A stretch of 64,000 bases of DNA from Caloramator sp. E03 (lineage in GTDB: Bacteria; Bacillota; Clostridia; Clostridiales; Caloramatoraceae). Below the pieces are notes generated by a model. That model saw nothing but the letters and a program-made list of their open reading frames with translations. It did no database searches and was not told where the DNA came from. Shown piece by piece: positions 24,744 to 34,210 of the stretch; within the stretch, counting starts at the first letter, position 1; every line of letters starts with the position of its first letter. Location of the stretch: the NCBI RefSeq assembly GCF_006016075.1, contig NZ_CP040093.1, positions 806,001 through 870,000 of the forward strand, given 5' to 3'. Position numbers and translations under genes: made by a program.

Positions 24744-26456
24744 ATGAGATTACAAATTGTTAAATCAAAAAATGCAGCATCCTTATATGTAGTTAAATCT
24801 GTTTATGAAAAAGGCAAGCGTACATCAAAAGTAGTTGAGAAGCTTGGCACTTATGATGAACTTTTAAAAAAACTAAACGGACAAGACCCTATAGAATGGG
24901 GGAAGAGGTACGTTGAAGAGTTAAATAGAAAAGAAAAAGAAGAGAAAAGAGAAATATTAGTAAAATACTCGCCTGTTAAACAAATTAACAAAGACGAACA
25001 GCATACTTTTAATGGTAGTTACTTGTTTTTACAAAAAATATATAACGAGCTTGGGCTGCAAAATATCTGTAAAAATATTTCGGATAAACATAAATTTAAT
25101 TTTAATCTAAATTCAATACTATCAAGATTAATTTATGCAAGAATTATTTATCCATCATCTAAGCTTGCTACATACGAACTATCAAAAAAATTTATTGAGC
25201 AGCCTGATTTTGAGCTTCAGCATATTTATAGAGCTTTAGAAGTAATTTCAGAAGAAACAGATTTTATTCAGTCAGAATTATATAAGAACAGTCTTAAAGT
25301 TTGCAATCGTAATAAAGGAGTTCTCTATTATGACTGCACCAACTATTTCTTTGAAATTGAACAGGAAGAAGGATTAAAACAGTATGGAGTATCGAAGGAA
25401 CATAGACCCAATCCAATTGTTCAAATGGGACTTTTCATGGATGGAGACGGCATCCCCCTTGCATTTTGTATAAACAAAGGTAATACTAATGAACAAGTAA
25501 CTTTAAAACCTTTAGAGCAAAAAATTATATCCGAATTTGGGCTTTCAAAATTTATCATTTGTACAGATGCAGGGCTTGCATCTACAGCAAACAGAAAATT
25601 TAATAATATACAAAATCGAGCTTTTATTACTACACAATCTATTAAAAAATTAAAATCACATTTAAAAGAATGGGCGTTAGACCCCAAAGGATGGCATCTT
25701 AGCGATTCAGACAAAGTATATAATTTAAACGAAATTGACGAAGAAACAGATATTAATAAAATTTTTTATAAGGAACGCTGGATAAAAGAAGACGGGCTTG
25801 AACAAAAACTTATTGTAACATTTTCCTTGAAATATAGAAACTATCAAAGAACTATAAGAGGTAACCAAATAGAGAGAGCTCAAGAGGTTATTGATACCAA
25901 TCCTACAAAATTGAAGAAATGTAATGCTAATGATTACAAACGCTTTATTTCAAAGACTCACTGCACACCTGACGGTGAAGTAGCTGAAAAAGAATTATAC
26001 AGCATTAATGCTGATTTAATAGCACAAGAGGCAATGTATGATGGTTTTTACGCAGTATGTACAAATATAAGTGATGATGCTGCCGCAATTATAAAAATTA
26101 ATAGAAGGCGTTGGGAAATAGAAGAGTCCTTCCGTATTATGAAATCAGAGTTTAAGGCAAGACCAGTATATTTAAGAAGAGATGATAGAATAAAAGCGCA
26201 TTTTACAACTTGTTTCATTTCCCTGATGATATATAGGCTATTAGAAAAAAAGCTTTCAGAAAAATATACGTGTAGCGATATTATATCAGGACTTAGAGAA
26301 ATGAATTTTTATGAGATTAAGAATGAGGGCTATATTCCAATATATACAAGGACCGATTTTACAGATGATTTACATGACAAATTTGGCTTTAGAACGGATT
26401 ATCAAATAATTAATATGAAACAAATGAAAAAAATTTTTAAAGACACGAAAAAATAA
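24744..26456 (+). CDS. IS1634-family transposase
   Basis: A DDE transposase of 570 residues. The N-terminus reads MRLQIVKSKNAASLYVVKS, characteristic of the family. Catalytic positions are visible as Asp in LYYDCTNYFFE, Asp in IICTDAGLAS and Glu in RRWEIEESFRIMKSEF (YREK-like box). The ATG at 24744 is preferred over 24726 because it matches the family N-terminus; neither has a strong ribosome binding site, as is usual for transposases. There is no internal stop or frameshift. Confidence 0.93.
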   Translation: MRLQIVKSKNAASLYVVKSVYEKGKRTSKVVEKLGTYDELLKKLNGQDPIEWGKRYVEELNRKEKEEKREILVKYSPVKQINKDEQHTFNGSYLFLQKIYNELGLQNICKNISDKHKFNFNLNSILSRLIYARIIYPSSKLATYELSKKFIEQPDFELQHIYRALEVISEETDFIQSELYKNSLKVCNRNKGVLYYDCTNYFFEIEQEEGLKQYGVSKEHRPNPIVQMGLFMDGDGIPLAFCINKGNTNEQVTLKPLEQKIISEFGLSKFIICTDAGLASTANRKFNNIQNRAFITTQSIKKLKSHLKEWALDPKGWHLSDSDKVYNLNEIDEETDINKIFYKERWIKEDGLEQKLIVTFSLKYRNYQRTIRGNQIERAQEVIDTNPTKLKKCNANDYKRFISKTHCTPDGEVAEKELYSINADLIAQEAMYDGFYAVCTNISDDAAAIIKINRRRWEIEESFRIMKSEFKARPVYLRRDDRIKAHFTTCFISLMIYRLLEKKLSEKYTCSDIISGLREMNFYEIKNEGYIPIYTRTDFTDDLHDKFGFRTDYQIINMKQMKKIFKDTKK

Positions 26457-26486
26457 AAAACATTGTTCACTTTTTTGAAAAGTATA

Positions 26487-26530
26487 AAAGCCTGAGATCC
26501 CTTGATATTCAATGGTTCTACAGGCTTTTT
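26487..26530 (+). terminator. Terminator after the IS1634-family transposase
   Basis: AAAAGCCTG and CAGGCTTTTT pair around a loop of about 25 nt, 30 nt downstream of the transposase stop. Confidence 0.75.
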
Positions 26531-26555
26531 GCTTCGCGCAACTGTCAAAGATGAG

Positions 26556-26821
26556 ATTATATTTCATTTTTATATATTTTTTCAAGGCCGAATTAATCCT
26601 AAAATATAGATTAAATCTTTAAATATCTTAAAATAATATTATTTACTTTATTTAACATATTATTATTTTGCATAGACTCTATGGATCCTCATAAAATCAT
26701 CCATATATTTATAATTAAAGCTATATCATATATCATTCAATAAGTACAAGTAACACTCCCTCCTTATAAAACATATTATAAATTGACAATCATTTATGGA
26801 GGTTTGTTATGAGAAAATATC
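26556..26821. repeat. Right copy of the 266-bp direct repeat flanking the IS1634-family element
   Basis: Identical to 24333-24598. It supplies the ABC-transporter gene with its native upstream region and ribosome binding site. A copy of the MFS promoter (26556-26585, minus strand) now points into the right end of the IS, antisense to the transposase. Confidence 0.93.
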
Positions 26822-27831
26822 TTAAACTTCTTTGCACAATTTTAGTATCTGTTCTAATCTTATCTTGTTTCTCGTCCTGCACTAAAAAGCAGAATACAGA
26901 ATTAACAAAAGTAAGGCTCAATGAAGTTGTGCGTTCAGTTTTCTATGCACCTATGTACGTTGCAATAAACAAAGGCTTTTTCAAAGAGGAGGGGCTTGAG
27001 ATTGAGCTTTCGACTGGGCAAGGGGCTGACAAAACAATGCAGCAGGTTCTCTCTAAAAATGCAGACATAGGCTTTTGCGGGCCAGAGCAGGTTATTTATC
27101 TTTATAATCAGGGAAGAGATGATTATGCTGTACTCTTTGCACAGCTGACTCAAAGAGATGGCTCTTTCCTCGTTAGCAGAAAGGATGAAAAGGATTTTAA
27201 ATGGGAGAGCTTAAGGGGAAAGACAATAATAGGAGGCCGCCCTGGAGGAGTTCCTGAAATGAGCCTCGAGTATGTTTTAAGAAATCACGGCTTAACCATA
27301 GGAAAAGATGTAAATATAATCACAAACCTTGCATTTACAGCAACTGCAGGCGCATTTAAATCTGGAACCGGGGATTATGTTGCACTCTTTGAACCTACAG
27401 CAAGCATGCTCGTAAATGAAAAAGCCGGCTATATTGTTGCATCAGTAGGTAAGGCTTCTGGAGAAATGCCCTATACCTGCTTTTTCTCAACAAAATCCTA
27501 TATGGAAAACAACCCTGATATAATTCAAAAATTCACAAATGCAATATACAAAGGTCAGCTTTATGTTCAATCCCACAGTTCAAAGGAAATTGCAAAAGAT
27601 ATTGTAAGCTTTTTCCCAGGTTCAGATACAGAGCTTTTAGCAGTAGTTGTTGAAAATTACAAATCCATAGATGCCCTTGCAAAGGATCCAATATTAAAAG
27701 AAGAGAGTCTCTCAAGGCTTATGGATATAATTCAATCCTATGACGCAAACCTCATTCCAACAAGACCTCCTTATGAAAAAATAGTAACTACAAAATTTGC
27801 AAATGAGGCAATAAAGAATATCAAAAAGTAG
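26809..27831 (+). CDS. ABC transporter substrate-binding lipoprotein, NMT1/TauA-SsuA family
   Basis: A 340-residue lipoprotein with a signal and lipobox (ILVSVLILSCFSSC) around residue 25. It has the NMT1/SsuA fold: VVRSVFYAPMYVAINKGFFK, then LSTGQGADKTMQQVL and GRPGGVPEMSLEYVLRNHG. The ligand may be a sulfonate, a pyrimidine precursor or another small anion; the sequence alone does not decide. The ATG has GGAGG 6 nt upstream. The gene's first 13 nt and its upstream region are part of the 266-bp duplication, so the gene survived the IS insertion. First gene of an SBP-ATPase-permease operon. Confidence 0.9.
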   Translation: MRKYLKLLCTILVSVLILSCFSSCTKKQNTELTKVRLNEVVRSVFYAPMYVAINKGFFKEEGLEIELSTGQGADKTMQQVLSKNADIGFCGPEQVIYLYNQGRDDYAVLFAQLTQRDGSFLVSRKDEKDFKWESLRGKTIIGGRPGGVPEMSLEYVLRNHGLTIGKDVNIITNLAFTATAGAFKSGTGDYVALFEPTASMLVNEKAGYIVASVGKASGEMPYTCFFSTKSYMENNPDIIQKFTNAIYKGQLYVQSHSSKEIAKDIVSFFPGSDTELLAVVVENYKSIDALAKDPILKEESLSRLMDIIQSYDANLIPTRPPYEKIVTTKFANEAIKNIKK

Positions 27832-27849
27832 ATTTTTGGGGGGATAATA

Positions 27850-28617
27850 GTGGCAAAGCTGATAATTGAAAACCTTTCAATGATATATCATACTATTGAA
27901 GCTGAGACAAAGGCAATAGATAATCTTTCATTAGAAGTATTAGACGGGGAATTTTTAAGCATAGTAGGCCCTTCAGGATGTGGAAAGTCAACTCTTCTCT
28001 CTGTAATTGCAGGTCTTTTACCTCCCTCATCTGGAAAAGTACTATTAGATAGTATGGAAATAACCAAACCCTGCAGCAAGGTAGGTTATATGCTTCAAAG
28101 GGACCATCTTTTTGAATGGAGAAATATATTCTCAAATATAACATTAGGCCTTGAAATACAGGGAAAATGCAACAAAGAATCCCTTTTAAAAATTGAAAGG
28201 ATGCTTGAGAAATATGGATTATCAAGCTTTAAAAACTATTATCCCCATCAGCTCTCAGGTGGTATGAGACAAAGGGTTGCATTAATTAGAACCCTCGCAA
28301 TAGATCCTGACATACTATTACTTGACGAACCCTTTGCAGCCCTCGACTATCAAACAAAGCTTGCAGTATCTGAGGAAGTTTATAAAATTATAAAGCAGGA
28401 AGGTAAAACTGCCCTTATGGTAACCCACGATATTTCTGAGGCTATAGCTTTGTCCGATAGAGTTGCTGTGCTTTCAAAACGGCCTGCAAAGCTTAAAAAC
28501 ATCTATGATATAAAATTATCTGTTGAAAACAGAACTCCTCTTAAATCAAGGGAAGCTCCAGAATTCAGGCATTATTTTAACGCTATTTGGAAGGAGCTTG
28601 ATATCCATGTTGAATAA
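27850..28617 (+). CDS. ABC transporter ATP-binding protein, SsuB/TauB type
   Basis: A 255-residue ATPase. Walker A is GPSGCGKST near residue 39, the signature is LSGGMRQRVAL near 137, Walker B is PDILLLDEPFAALD near 155, and the H-loop is MVTHDISEAI. The start is GTG 27850, with a GGGGGG ribosome binding site 6 nt upstream. The 3' end overlaps the permease start by 11 bp. It energises the NMT1-type importer. Confidence 0.95.
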   Translation: MAKLIIENLSMIYHTIEAETKAIDNLSLEVLDGEFLSIVGPSGCGKSTLLSVIAGLLPPSSGKVLLDSMEITKPCSKVGYMLQRDHLFEWRNIFSNITLGLEIQGKCNKESLLKIERMLEKYGLSSFKNYYPHQLSGGMRQRVALIRTLAIDPDILLLDEPFAALDYQTKLAVSEEVYKIIKQEGKTALMVTHDISEAIALSDRVAVLSKRPAKLKNIYDIKLSVENRTPLKSREAPEFRHYFNAIWKELDIHVE

Positions 28618-29413
28618 TAATTTTTCAAAGGAGCATGAACTTTATCTTAAAGCTGTAAAGAGAAGAAAGATTGCTGTAATAATAGTTCAGATATTGATTC
28701 TTATAATATTTTTTCTTCAGTGGGAACTAACTGCAAGATACAAGATTGTTGATCCTTTTCTTGTAAGTCAGCCTTCAAGAATGATAAAGTTTATGGTAAA
28801 GCTCTACAGCGAAGGTATGCTCTTTAGACATATATGGGTAACCTGCTATGAAACCATAATAGGTTTTCTTCTTGGAACAATAGTTGGAACTTTAATTGCA
28901 ATAATACTTTGGTGGTCTGACTTTATATGCAAAGTTCTGGACCCTTACCTTGTAGTTTTAAATGCCCTTCCTAAAATAGCCTTAGGACCTATTTTAATAT
29001 TCTGGGTTGGAAACGGAAAGACTGCAATAATATTAATTGCCCTTACGATTTCTCTTATAGTTACTATAATCTCTGTCCTTACAGGGTTTAAAGAAGTAGA
29101 TGAAGATAAAATAAAGCTTCTTAAAACCTTTGGGGCTTCAAAATCCCAAGTTTTAAGATATGTGGTTTTCCCATCGAGTATACCCACAATGATTTCTGCA
29201 CTTAAAATAAACGTAGGGTTATCCTATGTCGGCGTCATCGTTGGAGAATTCTTAGTTGCAAAGGAAGGACTTGGATTTTTAATAGTTTTTGGAGGGCAGG
29301 TAGCTCAGCTCGACATGGTAATGCTTAGCATAATAATTCTTTCAATTTCAGCCTATATTATGTATGAAGCAGTAGCACTTCTTGAAAAGAAATTTACTGT
29401 TTGGAGAAGCTGA
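28607..29413 (+). CDS. ABC transporter permease, SsuC/TauC type
   Basis: A 268-residue inner-membrane permease with about six helices. The EAA-type loop is visible around residue 175-195 (KIKLLKTFGASKSQVLRYVV) and the helices around it are typical of BPD_transp_1. The start is ATG 28607, with AAGGAG 10 nt upstream, inside the end of the ATPase gene; a longer frame from 28523 is an overlap artefact. Last gene of the operon, followed by a strong terminator. Confidence 0.93.
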   Translation: MLNNNFSKEHELYLKAVKRRKIAVIIVQILILIIFFLQWELTARYKIVDPFLVSQPSRMIKFMVKLYSEGMLFRHIWVTCYETIIGFLLGTIVGTLIAIILWWSDFICKVLDPYLVVLNALPKIALGPILIFWVGNGKTAIILIALTISLIVTIISVLTGFKEVDEDKIKLLKTFGASKSQVLRYVVFPSSIPTMISALKINVGLSYVGVIVGEFLVAKEGLGFLIVFGGQVAQLDMVMLSIIILSISAYIMYEAVALLEKKFTVWRS

Positions 29414-29417
29414 AAAG

Positions 29418-29460
29418 AGCCCGTAATCTATATTTTCTCCTAAAGATTACGGGCTTTAAT
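29418..29460. terminator. Bidirectional terminator between the ABC permease and AOR genes
   Basis: AGCCCGTAATCT and AGATTACGGGCT form a 12-bp perfect stem with T- and A-rich flanks, between convergent genes. Confidence 0.88.
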
Positions 29461-29464
29461 TATT

Positions 29465-31198
29465 TTACAGAGCATCTACCATCTCTTTATACTTTTTAAC
29501 CATTTCATGGGCCTTTGTGCTGTCAAGCTTACCGTTAAAACTTCTCGTTTTAAAGAATCTCTCTGGTATTTTTATTGAATCGAGGCTGTATCCAAGTTTT
29601 CTTTTTATATCATATTTTAATTTTAAAATTTCCCTGCCTGCTTTTGTCAGCTCTTCATTTGTAATTTTAATACCAATTGAATCGAGGGCTTCAAGTATTA
29701 CCTCCCTTTTATATACTTTTCTTGCAAAGAGGCATACGACAAGGCTTGTTAATATATTTCTTTCTATCTCCTCTTCAAATATTTTTTGTACTATTTCCTC
29801 TTCTTTAACACCTGCTTGGTCTATAGAGTATCCTGCATTGTCAAGATGAGAATGCCTCGAACCTACCGAAAAACCAACTACGCTGCCATATCCTGTATGA
29901 TATCCCGGCATCTCGTTTCCTCCAAGATGGCAGGCTATATCTTCTCCTCCATATATTTTAGAGGCATTATAAACTCCCTTACCAAGATTTTTATAGAACT
30001 CATTTTTCCCCGTTGCTATATAGTGAACTGCAGCCATATAGTTTGCTAAAACTCCAAACTCAAAGGGCATTAATGTGTCATCAAGAGTAATTATTCCTCT
30101 CTTATAGCACTCTGTAGCCCATCCGAGAACTACACCTGTTGATATAGCATCAAGGCCCTCTCTTTCAACTACATCGATAAGTTGAAGTATTTCATCAGGT
30201 GATTTAAGGCCTATAAAACTTCCAAGGGAGAATACAAGTTCATGGTCATAAGAAACGTTTACTGATTCATATTCATATCCTTCATCAAATTGTCTTCTGA
30301 ATTGCCCTATATGTATGCAGCCTATTGGGCATCCTGCACAGGCAACTTTTCTTACGAGAGATTTTTTTGCAAAGCTCTCACCTGAAATATCCTCTGCGTA
30401 ATCATACTTAGTAGTAGAAAGATTAAGACTTGGAAGGGCATTCATTTCACTAAGGGGAACAACATTTATAGACGTTCCCAGTTCATGATACTTCTCCATA
30501 GCATCGGTTTTTATTACTGTATCATATATTCTGTCATAAACCTGTCTGTATTTTTTTCTGTTTTCAGAAGGTATAGGTATAGAACTATCCCCAATAATAA
30601 CAATTCCCTTTAAAAACTTTGAGCCAAAGACTGCTCCAAGCCCAAGCCTTCCAAAGTGCCTGTATGTATCAACATTGACATTTGCATAGCTGACAAGGTT
30701 TTCCCCTGCCCTGCCTATTCTCATAGAACTCCTGACGCCGCTTCCTGATGTATGCTGCCTTAAGATTTTTCCTGTATCTTCAACAGAAAGCCCCCACATA
30801 GCCCTCGCATCCTTAAAAGTTACCTTATCATCGATAACAAGATATATAGGATGCTTTGCCCTTCCTGTTATAACCATAGCATCTATATTGCTAAACCTCA
30901 TAGCCATTGCAAGTCTTCCACCTGCATGGCTCTCTCCATATTCTTTTGTATGTGGGGAATAAAAGGCTGCAACAGCCTTAGTACAAACAGGCATAACAAA
31001 GGATAAAGGACCTATTGCAAAAACAATCGGCTGAGAAGAATCAAATACATCAAGCTCTGCTTTTAAATTCTCATCAAGGAGCTTTGCAGCAACGCCTGTT
31101 CCACCTATATATTTTAATAAATCCTGCCTTTTTTCATATTTAAATTCTTCTTTTTCAAGGTCTATATAAAGAACATTTAAATAATCTCTCCCCAGCAT
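29465..31198 (-). CDS. Aldehyde:ferredoxin oxidoreductase family protein
   Basis: A tungsten/molybdenum bis-pterin oxidoreductase of the AOR family, 577 residues. The N-terminal cofactor domain holds GGTGVAAKLLDENL and FAIGPLSFVMPVCTKAVAA. The iron-sulfur Cys pair is in VACAGCPIGC near residue 285, with the later Cys expected in the C-terminal domain. The start is ATG 31198 with AAAGGAGG upstream, overlapping the stop of the ferredoxin gene (TGATG). The partner ferredoxin is encoded immediately upstream. AOR enzymes interconvert aldehydes and carboxylates with ferredoxin; the exact substrate here is unknown. Confidence 0.9.
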   Translation of the reverse strand: MLGRDYLNVLYIDLEKEEFKYEKRQDLLKYIGGTGVAAKLLDENLKAELDVFDSSQPIVFAIGPLSFVMPVCTKAVAAFYSPHTKEYGESHAGGRLAMAMRFSNIDAMVITGRAKHPIYLVIDDKVTFKDARAMWGLSVEDTGKILRQHTSGSGVRSSMRIGRAGENLVSYANVNVDTYRHFGRLGLGAVFGSKFLKGIVIIGDSSIPIPSENRKKYRQVYDRIYDTVIKTDAMEKYHELGTSINVVPLSEMNALPSLNLSTTKYDYAEDISGESFAKKSLVRKVACAGCPIGCIHIGQFRRQFDEGYEYESVNVSYDHELVFSLGSFIGLKSPDEILQLIDVVEREGLDAISTGVVLGWATECYKRGIITLDDTLMPFEFGVLANYMAAVHYIATGKNEFYKNLGKGVYNASKIYGGEDIACHLGGNEMPGYHTGYGSVVGFSVGSRHSHLDNAGYSIDQAGVKEEEIVQKIFEEEIERNILTSLVVCLFARKVYKREVILEALDSIGIKITNEELTKAGREILKLKYDIKRKLGYSLDSIKIPERFFKTRSFNGKLDSTKAHEMVKKYKEMVDAL

Positions 31199-31599
31199 CA
31201 AAAGACCTCCTTTAAAGTTATACACCTGTGAGGACAGTATTTTGCACAGTATCCACAATGGCTGCAGATTATTGGATAGCCTTCGCTGTCCATCCTGATT
31301 GCACTTACAGAGCATGCTCTACTGCATGCCCCGCATTTTGTGCATTTTTCCTTATGAAATACTACCCCTCCACCCTCTCTTTTAGTCAGTGCTCCAAATT
31401 TGCATGCTTCCATACAGGCAGCATCATTGCAGCCTCTGCAGATATTTATTATAAACTCCCCTGATAAGCCTCCCTGTGTCTTTACATCTATTGCAGAATC
31501 AGCAGCAGAAAACTTTCCCCTAAGCCTTGCACAGGCCTGGCGGCAGGAAAGACATCCTATGCATCGCCTTCTATCTTCAACCTTAAGTACAGCTGGCAT
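31198..31599 (-). CDS. Polyferredoxin-like 4x[4Fe-4S] subunit of AOR
   Basis: A 133-residue iron-sulfur protein with four Cys clusters: CIGCLSCRQAC, CRGCNDAACMEAC, CTKCGACSRAC and CSHCGYCAKYCPH. It therefore probably holds four [4Fe-4S] clusters. It is the gene before AOR with overlapping stop and start codons, a tight translational coupling that indicates a complex or electron-transfer partner. It resembles HycB/YdhY-type subunits. Confidence 0.92.
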   Translation of the reverse strand: MPAVLKVEDRRRCIGCLSCRQACARLRGKFSAADSAIDVKTQGGLSGEFIINICRGCNDAACMEACKFGALTKREGGGVVFHKEKCTKCGACSRACSVSAIRMDSEGYPIICSHCGYCAKYCPHRCITLKEVF

Positions 31600-31610
31600 A
31601 TTAATCCTCC

Positions 31611-34196
31611 TTAAACTTTATAAACAAGCCTATCACCTTCAGAATCTATAACAACCCTTTGACCTTCATATATTGTACCTTTTATTATTTCCTTTGCAAT
31701 CATAGTTTCAATATTTTTTTGTATATATCTTTTTAGAGGTCTTGCACCAAATACTGCATCAAAACCTTCCTGAGATATAAGCTTTAATGCATTATCTGTT
31801 ATGTCAAGTTCTATATATTTTTCTTTAAGCCTTGATGCTACATCCTCAATAAAAATTCTTGCAATTCTTTTAATTGAATCTTCATTAAGTGGCTTAAAGA
31901 GAACTATATCATCAACCCTGTTTAAAAACTCTGGTCTGAACTTAATCTTTAAAACTTCAAATACCTCCTTATATATATCATCCATATCTTTATTATTTTC
32001 TATTCCATTTTGAATTATGTCGCTTCCTATATTTGAAGTCATAATAATAATTGTATTTCTAAAATCTACAACCTTACCATGGCTGTCAGTAAGGCGTCCT
32101 TCATCGAGTATTTGAAGAAATATATCAAAAACATCTTCATGGGCCTTTTCTATTTCATCGAAGAGCACAACGCTATAGGGCTTTCTTCTTACAGCCTCTG
32201 TAAGCTGCCCTCCCTGATCATATCCTACATATCCTGGAGGTGCTCCTATAAGCCTTGATACAGAAAATTTCTCCATGTATTCTGACATATCGATTCTAAT
32301 AACGTTCTCCTCGCTGTCAAACATGTTTTTTGCAAGTGTTTTTGCAAGCTCCGTCTTCCCAACTCCTGTTGGTCCTAAAAATATAAAGCTTCCAACAGGC
32401 CTTTTAGGATCTTTAATCCCTGCCCTTGCCCTTAGCACAGCATTTACAACAAGCTCAACAGCCTCATCCTGTCCTACAACTCTTTTTTTAATGTTTTCTT
32501 CAAGGCTTAAAAGCTTTTGCTTTTCACCTTCCACAAGCCTTGATACAGGAATACCAGTCCATCTTGAAAGTATTTGTGCTATTTCCTCCTCGGTTACTTC
32601 TTCCTTTAAAAGAAGTTCCTCATTTTTCTGCTTTTCCTCAAGCTCTTTAAGTTTTTCCTGAAGCTGAGGAAGCTTTCCGTATTTTATCTCTGCAAGCCTG
32701 TTTAAATCGTATTCCCTTTCAGCCTTTTCCATCTCTCCTTTTAATCTATCTATGTTCTCCTTTATCTCCCTTATGTTTTTTATTTCCCTTTTCTCATTCT
32801 GGTATTTTGCATTTAAATGGCTTTCTTTATCCTTTAAATTTGCAATTTCATTTTCTATAACTTTAAGCCTTTCTAAAGATATCTCATCATTTTCCTTTGA
32901 AAGGGCCTTCTTTTCTATTTCAAGCTGCATTATCCTTCTGTGAACCTCATCAAGTTCTGTTGGAAGGCTGTCTATCTCTGTTCTAACCATAGCCCCTGCC
33001 TCATCTATTAAATCTATAGCTTTATCTGGAAGATATCTGTCAGTTATATACCTGTGAGATAGTTTTGCAGCTGCAACTATAGCGCTGTCATGTATTCTAA
33101 TGCCATGGTGTATCTCAAATCTCTCCTTAAGACCTCTAAGTATCGTAATTGTTTCATCTACATCTGGCTCATCTATGGTAACAGGCTGAAATCTTCTCTC
33201 AAGGGCCTTATCCTTTTCTATATATTCTCTGTATTCATCAAAGGTGGTAGCTCCAATGCAGTGAAGCTCTCCCCTTGCAAGCATAGGTTTTATTAAATTT
33301 CCTGCATCCATTGCCCCCTCTGCCTTGCCTGCACCGACGATTGTATGAATTTCATCTATAAAAAGTATTATTCTTCCTTCGCTTCTTTCTATCTCCTTTA
33401 ATACTGCCTTAAGCCTTTCTTCAAACTCTCCTCTATATTTTGCCCCGGCAATTAAGGCTCCAAGGTCGAGGGAGAATATTATTTTATCCTTAAGGCCCTC
33501 TGGAACATCACCTTTTACAATTCTTTGTGCAAGTCCCTCAACTATTGCTGTTTTACCAACCCCAGGCTCACCTATAAGGCAGGGATTATTTTTAGTCTTT
33601 CTTGAAAGTATTCTTATAACCCTTCTTATCTCTTCATCCCTACCAATTACGGGATCAAGCTTATTAGACTTTGCTTCTAAGATTAGGTTTCTTCCATATT
33701 TTTTAAGGGCATCATAAGTTCCCTCAGGATCATTAGTTACAACCCTCTGGCCTCCTCTAACATCCTTTAGAGCTTTCATAAAATTATCCTTATTTATGCC
33801 GTGCTTTTTAATAATATCGCTTCCCGCATAATCTCCTTCTAAAAAGGCTAAAAATATGTGCTCAACGCTAATGTACTCATCATTTAATCTTTTAGCAATA
33901 TCCTCTGATTTTATTAATACTTCCTCGAACCTTCTTGTTGCATATATACTGCTTGATGCGGCGCCCTCACCTAAAACCTTAGGCTGCCTTTCAAGATGAT
34001 TTAAAACCTCCTTTGAAAGGAGGTTAGGATTTATTCCTATTTTTTCAATAAGTTGAGGAATAAGCCCTTCATCTTGAGTTAAAAGAGCATACAAAAGATG
34101 CAGAGTATCTACCTGCTGATGATTTAATCTTACGGCTGTCTGCTGTGATAAATTTAATGCCTCTTGAACCTTTAACGTCATTTTTTCTATGTCCAT
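31611..34196 (-). CDS. clpB: ATP-dependent chaperone ClpB
   Basis: A hexameric disaggregase of 861 residues. The N-domain is at 1-145. AAA1 has GEPGVGKTAIVEG and the Walker B LFIDEIHTIVGAG. The long coiled-coil M-domain typical of ClpB (about 400-520, rich in Lys and Glu) is present. AAA2 has GPTGVGKTELAKTLA and VVLFDEIEKAHEDVF. The start is ATG 34196, with AGGAGG 7 nt upstream; an in-frame ATG at 34214 overlaps the preceding gene. It follows an unknown 216-residue protein in one transcript. No CIRCE element or CtsR heptad was seen upstream. Confidence 0.97.
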   Translation of the reverse strand: MDIEKMTLKVQEALNLSQQTAVRLNHQQVDTLHLLYALLTQDEGLIPQLIEKIGINPNLLSKEVLNHLERQPKVLGEGAASSSIYATRRFEEVLIKSEDIAKRLNDEYISVEHIFLAFLEGDYAGSDIIKKHGINKDNFMKALKDVRGGQRVVTNDPEGTYDALKKYGRNLILEAKSNKLDPVIGRDEEIRRVIRILSRKTKNNPCLIGEPGVGKTAIVEGLAQRIVKGDVPEGLKDKIIFSLDLGALIAGAKYRGEFEERLKAVLKEIERSEGRIILFIDEIHTIVGAGKAEGAMDAGNLIKPMLARGELHCIGATTFDEYREYIEKDKALERRFQPVTIDEPDVDETITILRGLKERFEIHHGIRIHDSAIVAAAKLSHRYITDRYLPDKAIDLIDEAGAMVRTEIDSLPTELDEVHRRIMQLEIEKKALSKENDEISLERLKVIENEIANLKDKESHLNAKYQNEKREIKNIREIKENIDRLKGEMEKAEREYDLNRLAEIKYGKLPQLQEKLKELEEKQKNEELLLKEEVTEEEIAQILSRWTGIPVSRLVEGEKQKLLSLEENIKKRVVGQDEAVELVVNAVLRARAGIKDPKRPVGSFIFLGPTGVGKTELAKTLAKNMFDSEENVIRIDMSEYMEKFSVSRLIGAPPGYVGYDQGGQLTEAVRRKPYSVVLFDEIEKAHEDVFDIFLQILDEGRLTDSHGKVVDFRNTIIIMTSNIGSDIIQNGIENNKDMDDIYKEVFEVLKIKFRPEFLNRVDDIVLFKPLNEDSIKRIARIFIEDVASRLKEKYIELDITDNALKLISQEGFDAVFGARPLKRYIQKNIETMIAKEIIKGTIYEGQRVVIDSEGDRLVYKV

Positions 34197-34210
34197 ATAA
34201 AATCCTCCTG

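Larger units (their letters stand above)
24599..26555 (+). mobile_element. IS1634-family insertion sequence, 1957 bp
   Basis: It contains one DDE transposase gene. Terminal inverted repeats share TCTTTGACAGTTGC, starting 3 nt inside the left end and 4 nt inside the right end. Terminator-like hairpins lie just inside both ends. It is flanked by a perfect 266-bp direct repeat. Long, variable target duplications are a known property of IS1634 and the related IS1549, which supports both the family call and the boundaries. The transposase frame is intact, so the copy may be active. Confidence 0.88.

Noticed and set aside
28523-28606. N-terminal extension of the ABC permease
   Set aside because: It overlaps the ATPase gene out of frame; the ATG at 28607 has AAGGAG and the family N-terminus.
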